This document shows, piece by piece, positions 15,080 through 22,905 of a DNA stretch of 64,000 nucleotides. This stretch comes from SVTX01 sp051867975 (GTDB lineage Bacteria > Bacillota > Clostridia > Oscillospirales > CAG-272), in assembly GCA_051867975.1 (NCBI GenBank), contig JBJDZM010000079.1:47674-111673 (forward strand), read 5' to 3'. How positions within the stretch are numbered: the first letter of the stretch is position 1; each line of letters opens with the position of its first letter. The notes under the pieces were generated by a model. It was not told where the DNA came from. It worked only from the letters and a program-made list of their open reading frames with translations, and did not search any database. A program made the position numbers and the translations under genes.

Positions 15080-17674
15080 ATGAAAAAAACTCTATCCCTA
15101 ATCCTCGCATTGACACTGATTTGCGGTGTTTTCTCGGCGTGTGCTGAAATTCAAACACCGCAGGAAACCACAACACAAGAAAAAGTGACAAATGTCGAGG
15201 AAACGACGACCGTTGAAGAAACAACGACTGTAGAAGAAACAACGACTGTAGAAGAAACAACGACAGAAGAAGCGACTGAACCTGTCGGCTCGGTTGGGCT
15301 TGTTTATGAGGTAAATTCCGACGGAACGACCTGCACTATAACAGGCATCGGCACTTGCACTGATACGGATTTGGTTATACCGAGCATGATTGACGGATAT
15401 AGCGTGACGAGCATAGGCGGTTGGGCATTTAAAGATTGCGACAGCATTACGAGCGTAACAATCCCTGACAGCGTGACGAGCATAGGCGAGCAGGCGTTCG
15501 ACAGTTGCACGAGCCTTACAAGCATCACAATTCCCAACAGCGTGACGAGCATAGGCGGTTGGGCATTTGAAGATTGCGACAGCATTACGAGCATAACAAT
15601 CCCCGATAGCGTGACGAGCATAGGTGGAAATGCATTCTCTGGTTGCAGTAGCCTTACGAGCATTTCTCTACCGTTTGTAGGAGCCGAGAAAGATGGTAGT
15701 TCAAATACTCGTTTTGGGTATATTGGATATTTTTTTGGAGCCGAAAGCTACCGTGAGAACAGTAGTTATGTTCCCTCAAGTCTTAAAACAGTAGTAATCA
15801 CAGGCGGAGAGAGCATAGGCGAAGATGCGTTCTATAAATGCTCCGGCATTGCGAGCGTAACAATTCCCGACAGCGTGACGAGCATAGGAGATTCTGCGTT
15901 CTATAATTGCTCAAGCCTTACGAGTATAACAATCCCCGACAGCGTGACGAGCATAGGCATGTACGCGTTCTCTGGTTGCTCCGGTCTTACGAGCATAACT
16001 GTTGATTCTGAAAATACCGTTTATCATTCGGCAGGTAACTGTTTGATAGAAACAGAATCAAAAACGCTTCTTGCAGGATGCCAAAACAGTGTTATACCCG
16101 ATGATGGCAGCGTGACGAGCATAGGCGAGATATCGTTCTTAGATTGTTCAAACCTAACCAGTATCACAATTCCCGACAGTGTAACGAGCATTGGCAATTT
16201 TGCGTTCTGCGGTTGCTCTGGTCTTACGAGTATAACTATACCATTTGTCGGAGCTGAGAAAAACGGCACTGAAAATACTCATTTCGGATATATTTTCGGT
16301 GCCTCAAGTTATGGTGAGAACAGCAGTCATGTTCCCTCAAGTCTAAAAACTGTAACAATTACCGGTGGCACAATCATAGGCGAAGATTCGTTCTATCATT
16401 GTGATGGCCTTACGAGCATAACGATACAGGACAGCGTGACGAGCATAGGCAATAGTGCGTTTATATCGTGTTCCGGTCTTAAAAGCGTTTCAATCGGAAA
16501 AAGCGTGACAAGCATAGGCGATTGTGCGTTCTCATGGTGCGAAAGCCTTACGAGCGTAACAATTGGGGAGAATGTGACCAGCATAGGCGATTATGCGTTC
16601 AACGGTTGCTCCGGACTTACGAGCATAACGATCCCCGACAAAGTAACAAGTCTGGGCGATTATGCGTTCTGTTCATGCTCAAGCCTTGCGAGCATAACAA
16701 TTGGCAACAGCGTAATGAACGTAGGCGACTCTTCATTCTTCTCTTGTGATAAATTAGTAGAAGTTTACAATCTCTCGGCACTTAATATTACCAAAAAATC
16801 AGAAGATAATGGACATATCGGACTCAACGCGCTGGTTATCCATACCTCAGCAGATGAGCCAAGAAATGTATTTACGGACGAACACGGATACACTTTCTTT
16901 GAGAACGGCAATTTTTGTTATTTGCTCGGTTACACAGGATCCGATATAGAATTGACCTTGCCGGAAAATTGCAACGAAAAAAATTATTATGTTTACAAAC
17001 GTGCGTTCTCTGGTTGCTCCGGACTTACGAGTATCACAATTCCCAACGGCGTGACGGGAATAGGCGATTATGCGTTCTCCGATTGCTACGGACTTACGAG
17101 CATAACAATTGGTAACGGCGTGACGAGCATAGGCGATTATGCGTTCTCATGGTGCGAAAGCCTTACGAGCGTTACAATCGGTAACAGCGTGACGAGCATA
17201 GGCTGTGGGGCGTTCAATCGTTGCGAGAGCCTTACGAGCGTAACAATTGGGGAGAATGTGACCAGCATAGGTGATAGTGCGTTCTCTGGTTGCTCCGGAC
17301 TTACGAGTGTTCACATTAAAGATATAGCAGCATGGTGCTCCTTATCGTTTGAAAGTCCTTCAGCAAATCCCTTATATTATGCACACAACTTGTACGTGAA
17401 TGGTGAATTGGTAATAGACCTTGTTATTCCCGACGGCGTGACGAGCATAGGCGAGATATCGTTCTTAGATTGTTCAAACCTAACCAGTATCACAATTCCC
17501 GATAGCGTGACGAGCATTGGCTATCATGCGTTCTATCGTTGCGATAGCCTTTCGGACATCACCTTTATAGGCACAATGGCACAATGGAAATATTCTATCA
17601 GCAAAGACGACAATTGGATCTACATTACCGGCGACTACACGATCCATTGCACCGACGGTTATATTAACAAATAA
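15080..17674 (+). CDS. BspA-type leucine-rich-repeat lipoprotein
   Basis: An 864-residue surface protein. An N-terminal signal peptide ends in a lipobox-like FSAC at about residue 20. Next comes an acidic Thr/Glu/Val repeat linker (about 37-65), then about 20 BspA-type LRR_5 repeats of about 23 residues (core SVTSIGxxAFxxCxSLTSITIP). Non-repeat insertions occur at about 195-235, 310-345, 390-420 and 555-640. ATG 15080 is used because GGAGG lies at 15067-15071; ATG 15074 is too close to it. Such proteins in gut bacteria are linked to adhesion or matrix interactions; the ligand here is unknown. It directly follows the structured RNA. Confidence 0.9.
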   Translation: MKKTLSLILALTLICGVFSACAEIQTPQETTTQEKVTNVEETTTVEETTTVEETTTVEETTTEEATEPVGSVGLVYEVNSDGTTCTITGIGTCTDTDLVIPSMIDGYSVTSIGGWAFKDCDSITSVTIPDSVTSIGEQAFDSCTSLTSITIPNSVTSIGGWAFEDCDSITSITIPDSVTSIGGNAFSGCSSLTSISLPFVGAEKDGSSNTRFGYIGYFFGAESYRENSSYVPSSLKTVVITGGESIGEDAFYKCSGIASVTIPDSVTSIGDSAFYNCSSLTSITIPDSVTSIGMYAFSGCSGLTSITVDSENTVYHSAGNCLIETESKTLLAGCQNSVIPDDGSVTSIGEISFLDCSNLTSITIPDSVTSIGNFAFCGCSGLTSITIPFVGAEKNGTENTHFGYIFGASSYGENSSHVPSSLKTVTITGGTIIGEDSFYHCDGLTSITIQDSVTSIGNSAFISCSGLKSVSIGKSVTSIGDCAFSWCESLTSVTIGENVTSIGDYAFNGCSGLTSITIPDKVTSLGDYAFCSCSSLASITIGNSVMNVGDSSFFSCDKLVEVYNLSALNITKKSEDNGHIGLNALVIHTSADEPRNVFTDEHGYTFFENGNFCYLLGYTGSDIELTLPENCNEKNYYVYKRAFSGCSGLTSITIPNGVTGIGDYAFSDCYGLTSITIGNGVTSIGDYAFSWCESLTSVTIGNSVTSIGCGAFNRCESLTSVTIGENVTSIGDSAFSGCSGLTSVHIKDIAAWCSLSFESPSANPLYYAHNLYVNGELVIDLVIPDGVTSIGEISFLDCSNLTSITIPDSVTSIGYHAFYRCDSLSDITFIGTMAQWKYSISKDDNWIYITGDYTIHCTDGYINK

Positions 17675-17688
17675 GCATAAATGAAACC

Positions 17689-17721
17689 GGCAGAAATCAA
17701 TGCGCGGCATTGATTTCTGCC
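17689..17721 (+). terminator. Terminator after the LRR lipoprotein
   Basis: A 15-bp perfect stem (GGCAGAAATCAATGC with GCATTGATTTCTGCC) has a 3-nt loop and is followed by AGAATTTTTAATTT. Confidence 0.9.
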
Positions 17722-17834
17722 AGAATTTTTAATTTCTCGCTCACATTTTCACTTTTTGTTGTAGAAAAACCGATTATTGGCAATATAATAGTCTTACAGG
17801 GAATTTTTCCCTAAAACTATAACGGAGGCTGAAA

Positions 17835-18377
17835 ATGAGCAACAACAAGTATTCGGGAACCAAGACGGAACAGAATTTGAGAGACGCCTTTTCGGGCGAG
17901 AGCGAGGCGAGAAACAAGTACACATATTTTGCATCAACGGCGAAAAAGGAAGGCTACGAGCAGATAGCCGCGCTCTTCCTCAAGACCGCGGAAAACGAGA
18001 GAGAACACGCAAAAATGTGGTTCAAGGAGTTAGGCGGCATAGGCGACACCGCGCAAAATCTCGCAAATGCGGCGGCTGGGGAGCACTTTGAGTGGACAGA
18101 CATGTACGAAAACTTTGCAAAAGATGCCGAGGACGAAGGCTTTTACGAGCTTGCGGCTAAATTCCGTCTCGTTGCGGCAGTAGAAAAGCACCACGAAGAA
18201 AGATACCGCGCGCTTCTCAAAAACGTCGAGACCGCCGAGGTCTTCAAAAAGAGTTCGGTCAAGGTATGGGAGTGCCGTAACTGCGGTCATATTATGGTCG
18301 GCACCGAAGCCCCCGAGATATGCCCCACCTGCGCCCATCCCCAAAGCTACTTCGAGATCCACGCGGAGAATTATTGA
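17835..18377 (+). CDS. Rubrerythrin
   Basis: A 180-residue non-haem di-iron peroxidase that protects anaerobes from hydrogen peroxide. The ferritin-like four-helix domain (about 1-140) carries the iron-ligand glutamates in SGESEARNKYTYFA, TAENEREHAKMWF and AVEKHHEERY. A C-terminal rubredoxin-like domain (about 145-180) has CRNCG and CPTC pairs for one iron. CGGAGG precedes the start. It stands alone between terminators. A weak TATAAT at 17784 may belong to its promoter. Confidence 0.96.
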   Translation: MSNNKYSGTKTEQNLRDAFSGESEARNKYTYFASTAKKEGYEQIAALFLKTAENEREHAKMWFKELGGIGDTAQNLANAAAGEHFEWTDMYENFAKDAEDEGFYELAAKFRLVAAVEKHHEERYRALLKNVETAEVFKKSSVKVWECRNCGHIMVGTEAPEICPTCAHPQSYFEIHAENY

Positions 18378-18390
18378 TTTTAAAAGAGCT

Positions 18391-18560
18391 TGCGGGGGAG
18401 AAAACTTTTTTCAGGAAAGACATGCATCGTGAGATTGAACTTAGTCAAAATCAATTTGATGCAAACTGCTCCTCGCAAGCGAGGAGTCCGAGTCACGTCC
18501 AAATCTAATGCCTTCCCCCGCACCCCCTCTTTCAAAAACCTTCAAAAAGGGGTAAATTAA
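18391..18560. repeat. Nested palindromic intergenic element
   Basis: TGCGGGGGA (18391-18399) pairs with TCCCCCGCA (18514-18522). Inside lie GCATC/GATGC (18424-18428 with 18458-18462) and an 8-bp hairpin CTCCTCGC/GCGAGGAG (18469-18486). The outer sequences (AAACTTTTTTCA, TTTCAAAAACCTTCAAAAAGGGG) resemble the repeat at 2639-2808, so this looks like a copy of that repeat carrying an insertion. No gene is seen. Confidence 0.55.
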
Positions 18561-18598
18561 GACGGCTATCTCACTGTGTGGGTGAGGAGCCGTCTTAA
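18557..18598. terminator. Bidirectional terminator (rubrerythrin / GME-fold gene)
   Basis: TTAAGACGGCT (18557-18567) pairs with AGCCGTCTTAA (18588-18598), with an inner CTCAC/GTGAG extension. It lies between two convergent genes. The T tract is weak on both sides. Confidence 0.65.
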
Positions 18599-18600
18599 AG

Positions 18601-19308
18601 CTATATGAAAAATATCGTGCCTACGTCATGTAATTTTTCGTTTGAAAGGCATGTGACCTCTGCGCCGTTTTGGGTGCAGAATTTTTTTATTTTTTCTCCG
18701 TCGGGGTGCAGGTCAAGCGAGCCGTTGAAATAGACATTTTTGCCGCACATACCGCTCGCACCGCCGATAAATCCGTATTTATATGGCGGCAGAGAGACAT
18801 TTCCCTCGGTTATGTGCAGAACCTCGATATTCCGGAGTTTGCACGCCTCGGCGATTCCGTTATCCGCCGTAATAATTGCATTTTCGCCCACGGGACACAC
18901 CGAACATTTCGTATATCCTTGCGAAACGCTTATAATTTCATAATTTTCCGCTTTTGCGGCGTCCAAAATTGATTTTGAAACGGTTTTTTCATTACAAATC
19001 AGCCGTTTCCCGACAAGACACGCATTGAACAGCATGTCGTGAGGGTATTTTTCGTATGTTTCCTCGTCCGAGAGCGAGAGGGCAAGATTTGCGGCAGAGA
19101 GAATGTCGTCGATAAGCGCTTTATTGCATTTATAGTATTTTTCATGACAAAAAAGCCTTCCGAAGCCGATAAACACAAGCATATCGGCGTGAGAGGCTAC
19201 GGGCTTTGAAAGATAGTCCGCAGGCGGCATCAAAATCGGGGTAAAGCCGCGGCGACCGAGCGCGGACAGGGAAGATTCACTTATGCGGCAGTCAACAATA
19301 GCGTACAT
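18601..19308 (-). CDS. GME-fold-like protein (DUF6873 type, function unknown)
   Basis: A 235-residue soluble protein. The segment YKYGFIGGASGMCGKNVYFNGSLDLHPDGEKI (about 171-204) resembles the core of proteins with the guanidino-group-modifying (amidinotransferase/dimethylargininase) fold, and the protein fits the DUF6873 group annotated in Clostridia. The cysteine and histidine residues near there could be catalytic, but no substrate is evident and no arginine-metabolism neighbours exist. Confidence in the fold is moderate and in function very low. It has no obvious operon partner. Confidence 0.55.
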   Translation of the reverse strand: MYAIVDCRISESSLSALGRRGFTPILMPPADYLSKPVASHADMLVFIGFGRLFCHEKYYKCNKALIDDILSAANLALSLSDEETYEKYPHDMLFNACLVGKRLICNEKTVSKSILDAAKAENYEIISVSQGYTKCSVCPVGENAIITADNGIAEACKLRNIEVLHITEGNVSLPPYKYGFIGGASGMCGKNVYFNGSLDLHPDGEKIKKFCTQNGAEVTCLSNEKLHDVGTIFFI

Positions 19309-19328
19309 AAAACCCTCAAAAATTTACA

Positions 19329-19350
19329 GGGTGCATCAAACAATGCACCC
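19329..19350 (-). terminator. rpmB terminator
   Basis: GGGTGCAT and ATGCACCC form an 8-bp stem, extended by ATTTACA/TGTAAAT further out. Read on the minus strand it is followed by TGTAAATTTTT. Confidence 0.75.
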
Positions 19351-19387
19351 TTGTGTGTAAATTATGAACTTTTAACAGCACTAAAAT

Positions 19388-19573
19388 TCAAGCGCGGTTA
19401 ACCTTGCCCGAACGAAGGCAACGGGAGCAAACAGCAACGGTCTTAGGTGTACCGTCAACAACTGCTTTTACCTTACGGATGTTAGGCTTCCAAGTTCTGT
19501 TTGTCTTACGGTTAGAGTGAGAAACATTCTGTCCGAAAACAACGCCTTTTCCACAAACACTGCACTTTGCCAT
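19388..19573 (-). CDS. rpmB: 50S ribosomal protein L28
   Basis: A 61-residue L28 with the start MAKCSVCGKGVVFGQNVSHSNRKTNRTWKPNI. It keeps the CxxC pair (C4, C7) and a second CSRCLRSGKV pair, so it is the zinc-binding (C+) form. GGAGG lies upstream on the minus strand. It is monocistronic with its own promoter and terminator. Confidence 0.97.
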   Translation of the reverse strand: MAKCSVCGKGVVFGQNVSHSNRKTNRTWKPNIRKVKAVVDGTPKTVAVCSRCLRSGKVNRA

Positions 19574-19641
19574 GATAATTTACCTCCTTGCAAACACTTG
19601 CATCTATAATTCTGATTTTTTATACATTATGCAACTCGCAT

Positions 19642-19670
19642 ATTATAGCATACTTTTTCGAAAATTGCAA
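19642..19670 (-). promoter_or_regulatory. rpmB promoter
   Basis: Minus-strand TTGCAA (19665-19670) and TATAAT (19642-19647) are 17 nt apart, leaving a leader of about 60 nt before rpmB. Confidence 0.83.
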
Positions 19671-19755
19671 TAGTTTTTTGAAAAAATTTAAAATTTTTTG
19701 TTCCGGATTGAAAAAATACGCCTGACAGACCACAATATTCTTTTGATTTTTAGGG

Positions 19756-21066
19756 TTATATGAGTTCACCTATGCAAACGTTCCCGTCATGAGACACGGG
19801 TAAAACACACGCAAGAACGCCGTGCATGCCATGCTCGCTTTTAACTTTAACCTCAACAAAATCCGAGGTATGACCGCTTATATATTCACCGTCAAAGCTC
19901 TCAAACAAGACCTCGATCGGGCGGTGTTCCGACACTATCCCATCGAGTATCTCGGAGCGCACCTCGCGGCATATCTCGGTGAGCGTGTGTACTCTTTGCT
20001 TTTTTACTTCTTCGGGGATTTGCTCCTTCATTGCAGCGGCAGGAGTTCCTTTGCGCTTTGAGTAGGGGAAGGCATGAACCATTAAAAAACCGGCTTTGCG
20101 CAAAAAGTCACAGCTTGCCCCAAAATCCTCGTCGCTCTCACCGGGGAAGCCGGTTATGATGTCTGTCGTGAATTTGACGTTCGGTATTGCCGCCCTCAGC
20201 CGTTCTATGCTTTGCATTGCCTGTTTTGAATTGTACTTTCGTTTCATCAGGGCAAGGATACGGTCACTTCCGCTCTGGAGGGACAGGTGAAAATGCGGCG
20301 CGAGCGATTTCAAATCTTTTATTTTTTCAACGAACTCGGGCTTTATCACAGAAGGGTCAAGCGAGCCGAGCCGCACTCTGCCTATTCCGCCGAGCTTATC
20401 GACGGCGCAGAGCAGAGAAGCAAGGTCCTCGCCGTCTCCGAGGTCGTCACCGTATGAGCCTGTTTCAATTCCCGTCAAAACCACCTCGGCGCATCCGCCC
20501 GCGATAAGCTCCTTTACCTCGTCGATAACATCATTGAACGGCTTTGAACGTATCCTTCCGCGCGCCATGGGGATAGTGCAGTAGGTGCATTTTGACTCGC
20601 ATCCGTCCTCAATTTTGACGTACGCTCTCGTCCTGTCGAATTTTTTTATCGACATGCACTCAAATTCAGCATCATCAAGGTTGGGAACACAGATCTCCGC
20701 AACGTCATTTTTTCCTTTTTCCATGAGGTACGGCAGTTTGTCTATAACGCTCATTTTGTTCGAGGTGCCGCATACGTAGTCAACGCCGTCAATTTCCGCA
20801 ATCGCACTCGGCGAGACCTGCGAGTAACAGCCTGTAACGAGAATGAGCGCATTGGGGTTGTGAGACATCATCCGTCTTATCATTTGTCTGGCTTTTCTGT
20901 CCGATTCGGCGGTGACCGTACAGGTATTTATTATGTATGCGTCGCACGGTTGAGAGCTTTTGGCTATCTCAAACCCACGCAACTCAAGTGCCTCGGCAAT
21001 CGCCTCGGACTCATACTGATTTACCTTGCAACCGAGCGTGGTAATTCCCACGGTAAATTTGTTCAT
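19756..21066 (-). CDS. mtaB: tRNA t6A37 methylthiotransferase MtaB
   Basis: A 436-residue radical-SAM enzyme that adds a methylthio group to t6A at position 37 of ANN-decoding tRNAs. The N-terminal UPF0004 domain has GCKVNQYES and TCTVTAESDRKARQ with cluster cysteines. The radical-SAM motif is CESKCTYCTIPMARGR (about 157-172), and a TRAM-like domain ends the protein. The sequence is closer to the MtaB branch (GCKVNQYE, IINTCTVT) than to MiaB, which is also encoded in the window. It is divergently transcribed from upp. Confidence 0.93.
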   Translation of the reverse strand: MNKFTVGITTLGCKVNQYESEAIAEALELRGFEIAKSSQPCDAYIINTCTVTAESDRKARQMIRRMMSHNPNALILVTGCYSQVSPSAIAEIDGVDYVCGTSNKMSVIDKLPYLMEKGKNDVAEICVPNLDDAEFECMSIKKFDRTRAYVKIEDGCESKCTYCTIPMARGRIRSKPFNDVIDEVKELIAGGCAEVVLTGIETGSYGDDLGDGEDLASLLCAVDKLGGIGRVRLGSLDPSVIKPEFVEKIKDLKSLAPHFHLSLQSGSDRILALMKRKYNSKQAMQSIERLRAAIPNVKFTTDIITGFPGESDEDFGASCDFLRKAGFLMVHAFPYSKRKGTPAAAMKEQIPEEVKKQRVHTLTEICREVRSEILDGIVSEHRPIEVLFESFDGEYISGHTSDFVEVKVKSEHGMHGVLACVLPVSHDGNVCIGELI

Positions 21067-21100
21067 TGTGCGGTCTCCTTCCGGGAATATTTACCCGACT

Positions 21101-21129
21101 ATTTTATCACAAAAAGCGGAAAATGTAAA
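21101..21129 (-). promoter_or_regulatory. mtaB promoter
   Basis: Minus-strand TTTACA (21124-21129) and TAAAAT (21101-21106) are 17 nt apart, back to back with the upp promoter. Confidence 0.72.
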
Positions 21130-21166
21130 GAGGAAAATAAATATAAATCGTATTTGTAAAAAAGAC

Positions 21167-21195
21167 TTGAAAAAATGCGAAAAAGGGAGTATAAT
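21167..21195 (+). promoter_or_regulatory. upp promoter
   Basis: TTGAAA (21167-21172) and TATAAT (21190-21195) are 17 nt apart. Confidence 0.8.
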
Positions 21196-21237
21196 TATAA
21201 TATCAGAATATGCGCAATTGAAAGGATAATAAAAAAT

Positions 21238-21867
21238 ATGAGTCAGCTTCACATCGTAGATCATCCGCTTATTGCACACAAGCTCTCAATAATGAGAAAC
21301 AAAAAGACAGGCTCCAAGGATTTCCGCGAGCTTTTAAATGAGATCGCAATGCTCATGGGTTACGAGCTTACGCGCGACCTACCTCTTGAGGAGATAACGA
21401 TAGATACTCCTCTTCAGAGGACGAAAGCATACACTATTTCGGGTAAGAAACTCGCCATCGTTCCGATACTCCGTGCAGGCATCGGAATGGTAGACGGTCT
21501 GCTTGACCTGGTTCCCGTTGCCAAGGTGGGACATATCGGTCTTTACCGCGACCCCGAAACGCATCTGCCGGTAACGTATTATTGCAAGCTGCCTGCCGAC
21601 ATTGACCAAAGAATAGTAATTCTCGTTGACCCCATGCTCGCCACGGGCGGCTCGGCAAGCGATGCTTTGACCAAGCTCAAGGAGCATGGATGCAAGCAGA
21701 TAAAGTTTATGTGTCTTGTTGCCGCACCCGAAGGCGTTGCAAAGGTTCAGGCTGACCACCCGGATGTGGAGATATATACCGCGGCACTTGACGAAAAGCT
21801 CAACGAACACGCATATATCGTTCCCGGACTCGGAGACGCAGGCGACCGTATTTTCGGCACGATTTAA
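21238..21867 (+). CDS. upp: Uracil phosphoribosyltransferase
   Basis: A 209-residue salvage enzyme making UMP from uracil and PRPP. The family start SQLHIVDHPLIAHKLSIMRNKKTGSKDFRE is intact, with LAIVPILRAGIGMVDG and the PRPP-binding VDPMLATGGSASDA. ATG 21238 follows AAAGGATAA; the upstream in-frame ATG at 21175 overlaps the promoter. It leads a run with the RluA-type gene and lnt. Confidence 0.97.
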   Translation: MSQLHIVDHPLIAHKLSIMRNKKTGSKDFRELLNEIAMLMGYELTRDLPLEEITIDTPLQRTKAYTISGKKLAIVPILRAGIGMVDGLLDLVPVAKVGHIGLYRDPETHLPVTYYCKLPADIDQRIVILVDPMLATGGSASDALTKLKEHGCKQIKFMCLVAAPEGVAKVQADHPDVEIYTAALDEKLNEHAYIVPGLGDAGDRIFGTI

Positions 21868-21885
21868 GACAATAGGACAGAAAAA

Positions 21886-22887
21886 GTGCAAATATTAACT
21901 ATAAAGAAGAACGATGCAGGGCAGAGACTTGACAAATTCCTTTCAAAGGCGGTTAAAGGTCTGCCCATGTCTCTTATGTATAAGTACATAAGAACAAAGA
22001 AAATAAAAGTCAACCGCAAGCGTTGCGAGCAGAAATATATCCTTAAGGAGGGCGACGAGATCCAACTCTTTATAAGAGATGAATTTTTTGATTCGCCCGA
22101 GAAGGACAACGGCGCGCTCTCGCGCATCTCTCCGAAGCTTGAAATAGTCTACGAGGACGAGAACATTATTCTGTGCAACAAACGCCCCGGCGTGCTTGTA
22201 CACGAGGATGACAGCGCGGAGGACAACACGCTCATCATGCACATCAAGGCATATCTTTATCAAAAAGGGGAATATGACCCCGAGGACGAGCAGTCTTTTG
22301 CTCCCGCGCTCTGCAACAGAATAGACCGGAATACCGGCGGTATCGTCATCGGCGCAAAAAACGCGGAGGCTTTACGTATCATGAACGAAAAGATAAAAAA
22401 TGACGAGATACGCAAGTTTTATCTCTGCGCAGTGCATGGAAGGATGCCGAAGCGAAGCGATACGTTGACCGCATATCTAAAAAAGAACAGTGCGACCAAC
22501 CTTGTCACGATATCAGACAAGGAAAAAGACGGTTACAAGAATATAATCACAAAATACAGCGTTATTTCGGAGAATAGTGACTCATCGTTGCTTGAAATTG
22601 AGCTTGTCACGGGCAGAACGCATCAGATAAGAGCGCATATGGCGCATATCGGACATTCGTTGCTCGGCGACGGAAAGTACGGCGTAAACCGTGACGATAG
22701 GGCAGACGGTTACAAATATCAGGCGTTGTACTCGTACAGGCTGATATTCAACTTCAATAATGACGAAGGCGCACTCGGATATCTTTCGGGAAAACAGTTG
22801 GCGCTTGAGCCCGAAAGTATCTGGTTTTTGGATAATTACCCGGGGGCTTGCAACAAGGTCGACAAAATAATTGCGTCAAACAAGTAA
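21886..22887 (+). CDS. RluA-family pseudouridine synthase with S4 domain
   Basis: A 333-residue RNA pseudouridine synthase. An N-terminal S4 RNA-binding domain (about 10-70: AGQRLDKFLSKAV, MSLMYKYIRTKKIKVN) precedes the catalytic domain. The catalytic aspartate is in NRIDRNTGG, where the usual HRLD has become NRID, and LVTGRTHQIRAH follows. The start is GTG 21886, 18 nt after upp, behind AGGACAG. It is RluC/RluD-like; the modified 23S position cannot be assigned. Confidence 0.92.
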   Translation: MQILTIKKNDAGQRLDKFLSKAVKGLPMSLMYKYIRTKKIKVNRKRCEQKYILKEGDEIQLFIRDEFFDSPEKDNGALSRISPKLEIVYEDENIILCNKRPGVLVHEDDSAEDNTLIMHIKAYLYQKGEYDPEDEQSFAPALCNRIDRNTGGIVIGAKNAEALRIMNEKIKNDEIRKFYLCAVHGRMPKRSDTLTAYLKKNSATNLVTISDKEKDGYKNIITKYSVISENSDSSLLEIELVTGRTHQIRAHMAHIGHSLLGDGKYGVNRDDRADGYKYQALYSYRLIFNFNNDEGALGYLSGKQLALEPESIWFLDNYPGACNKVDKIIASNK

Positions 22888-22905
22888 ACGGAAGGGAGGA
22901 GAGAT

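Noticed and set aside
15190..15270. CRISPR array at the Thr-Glu repeats
   Set aside because: The repeats are short, in frame, contiguous and encode an acidic linker; there are no unique spacers.
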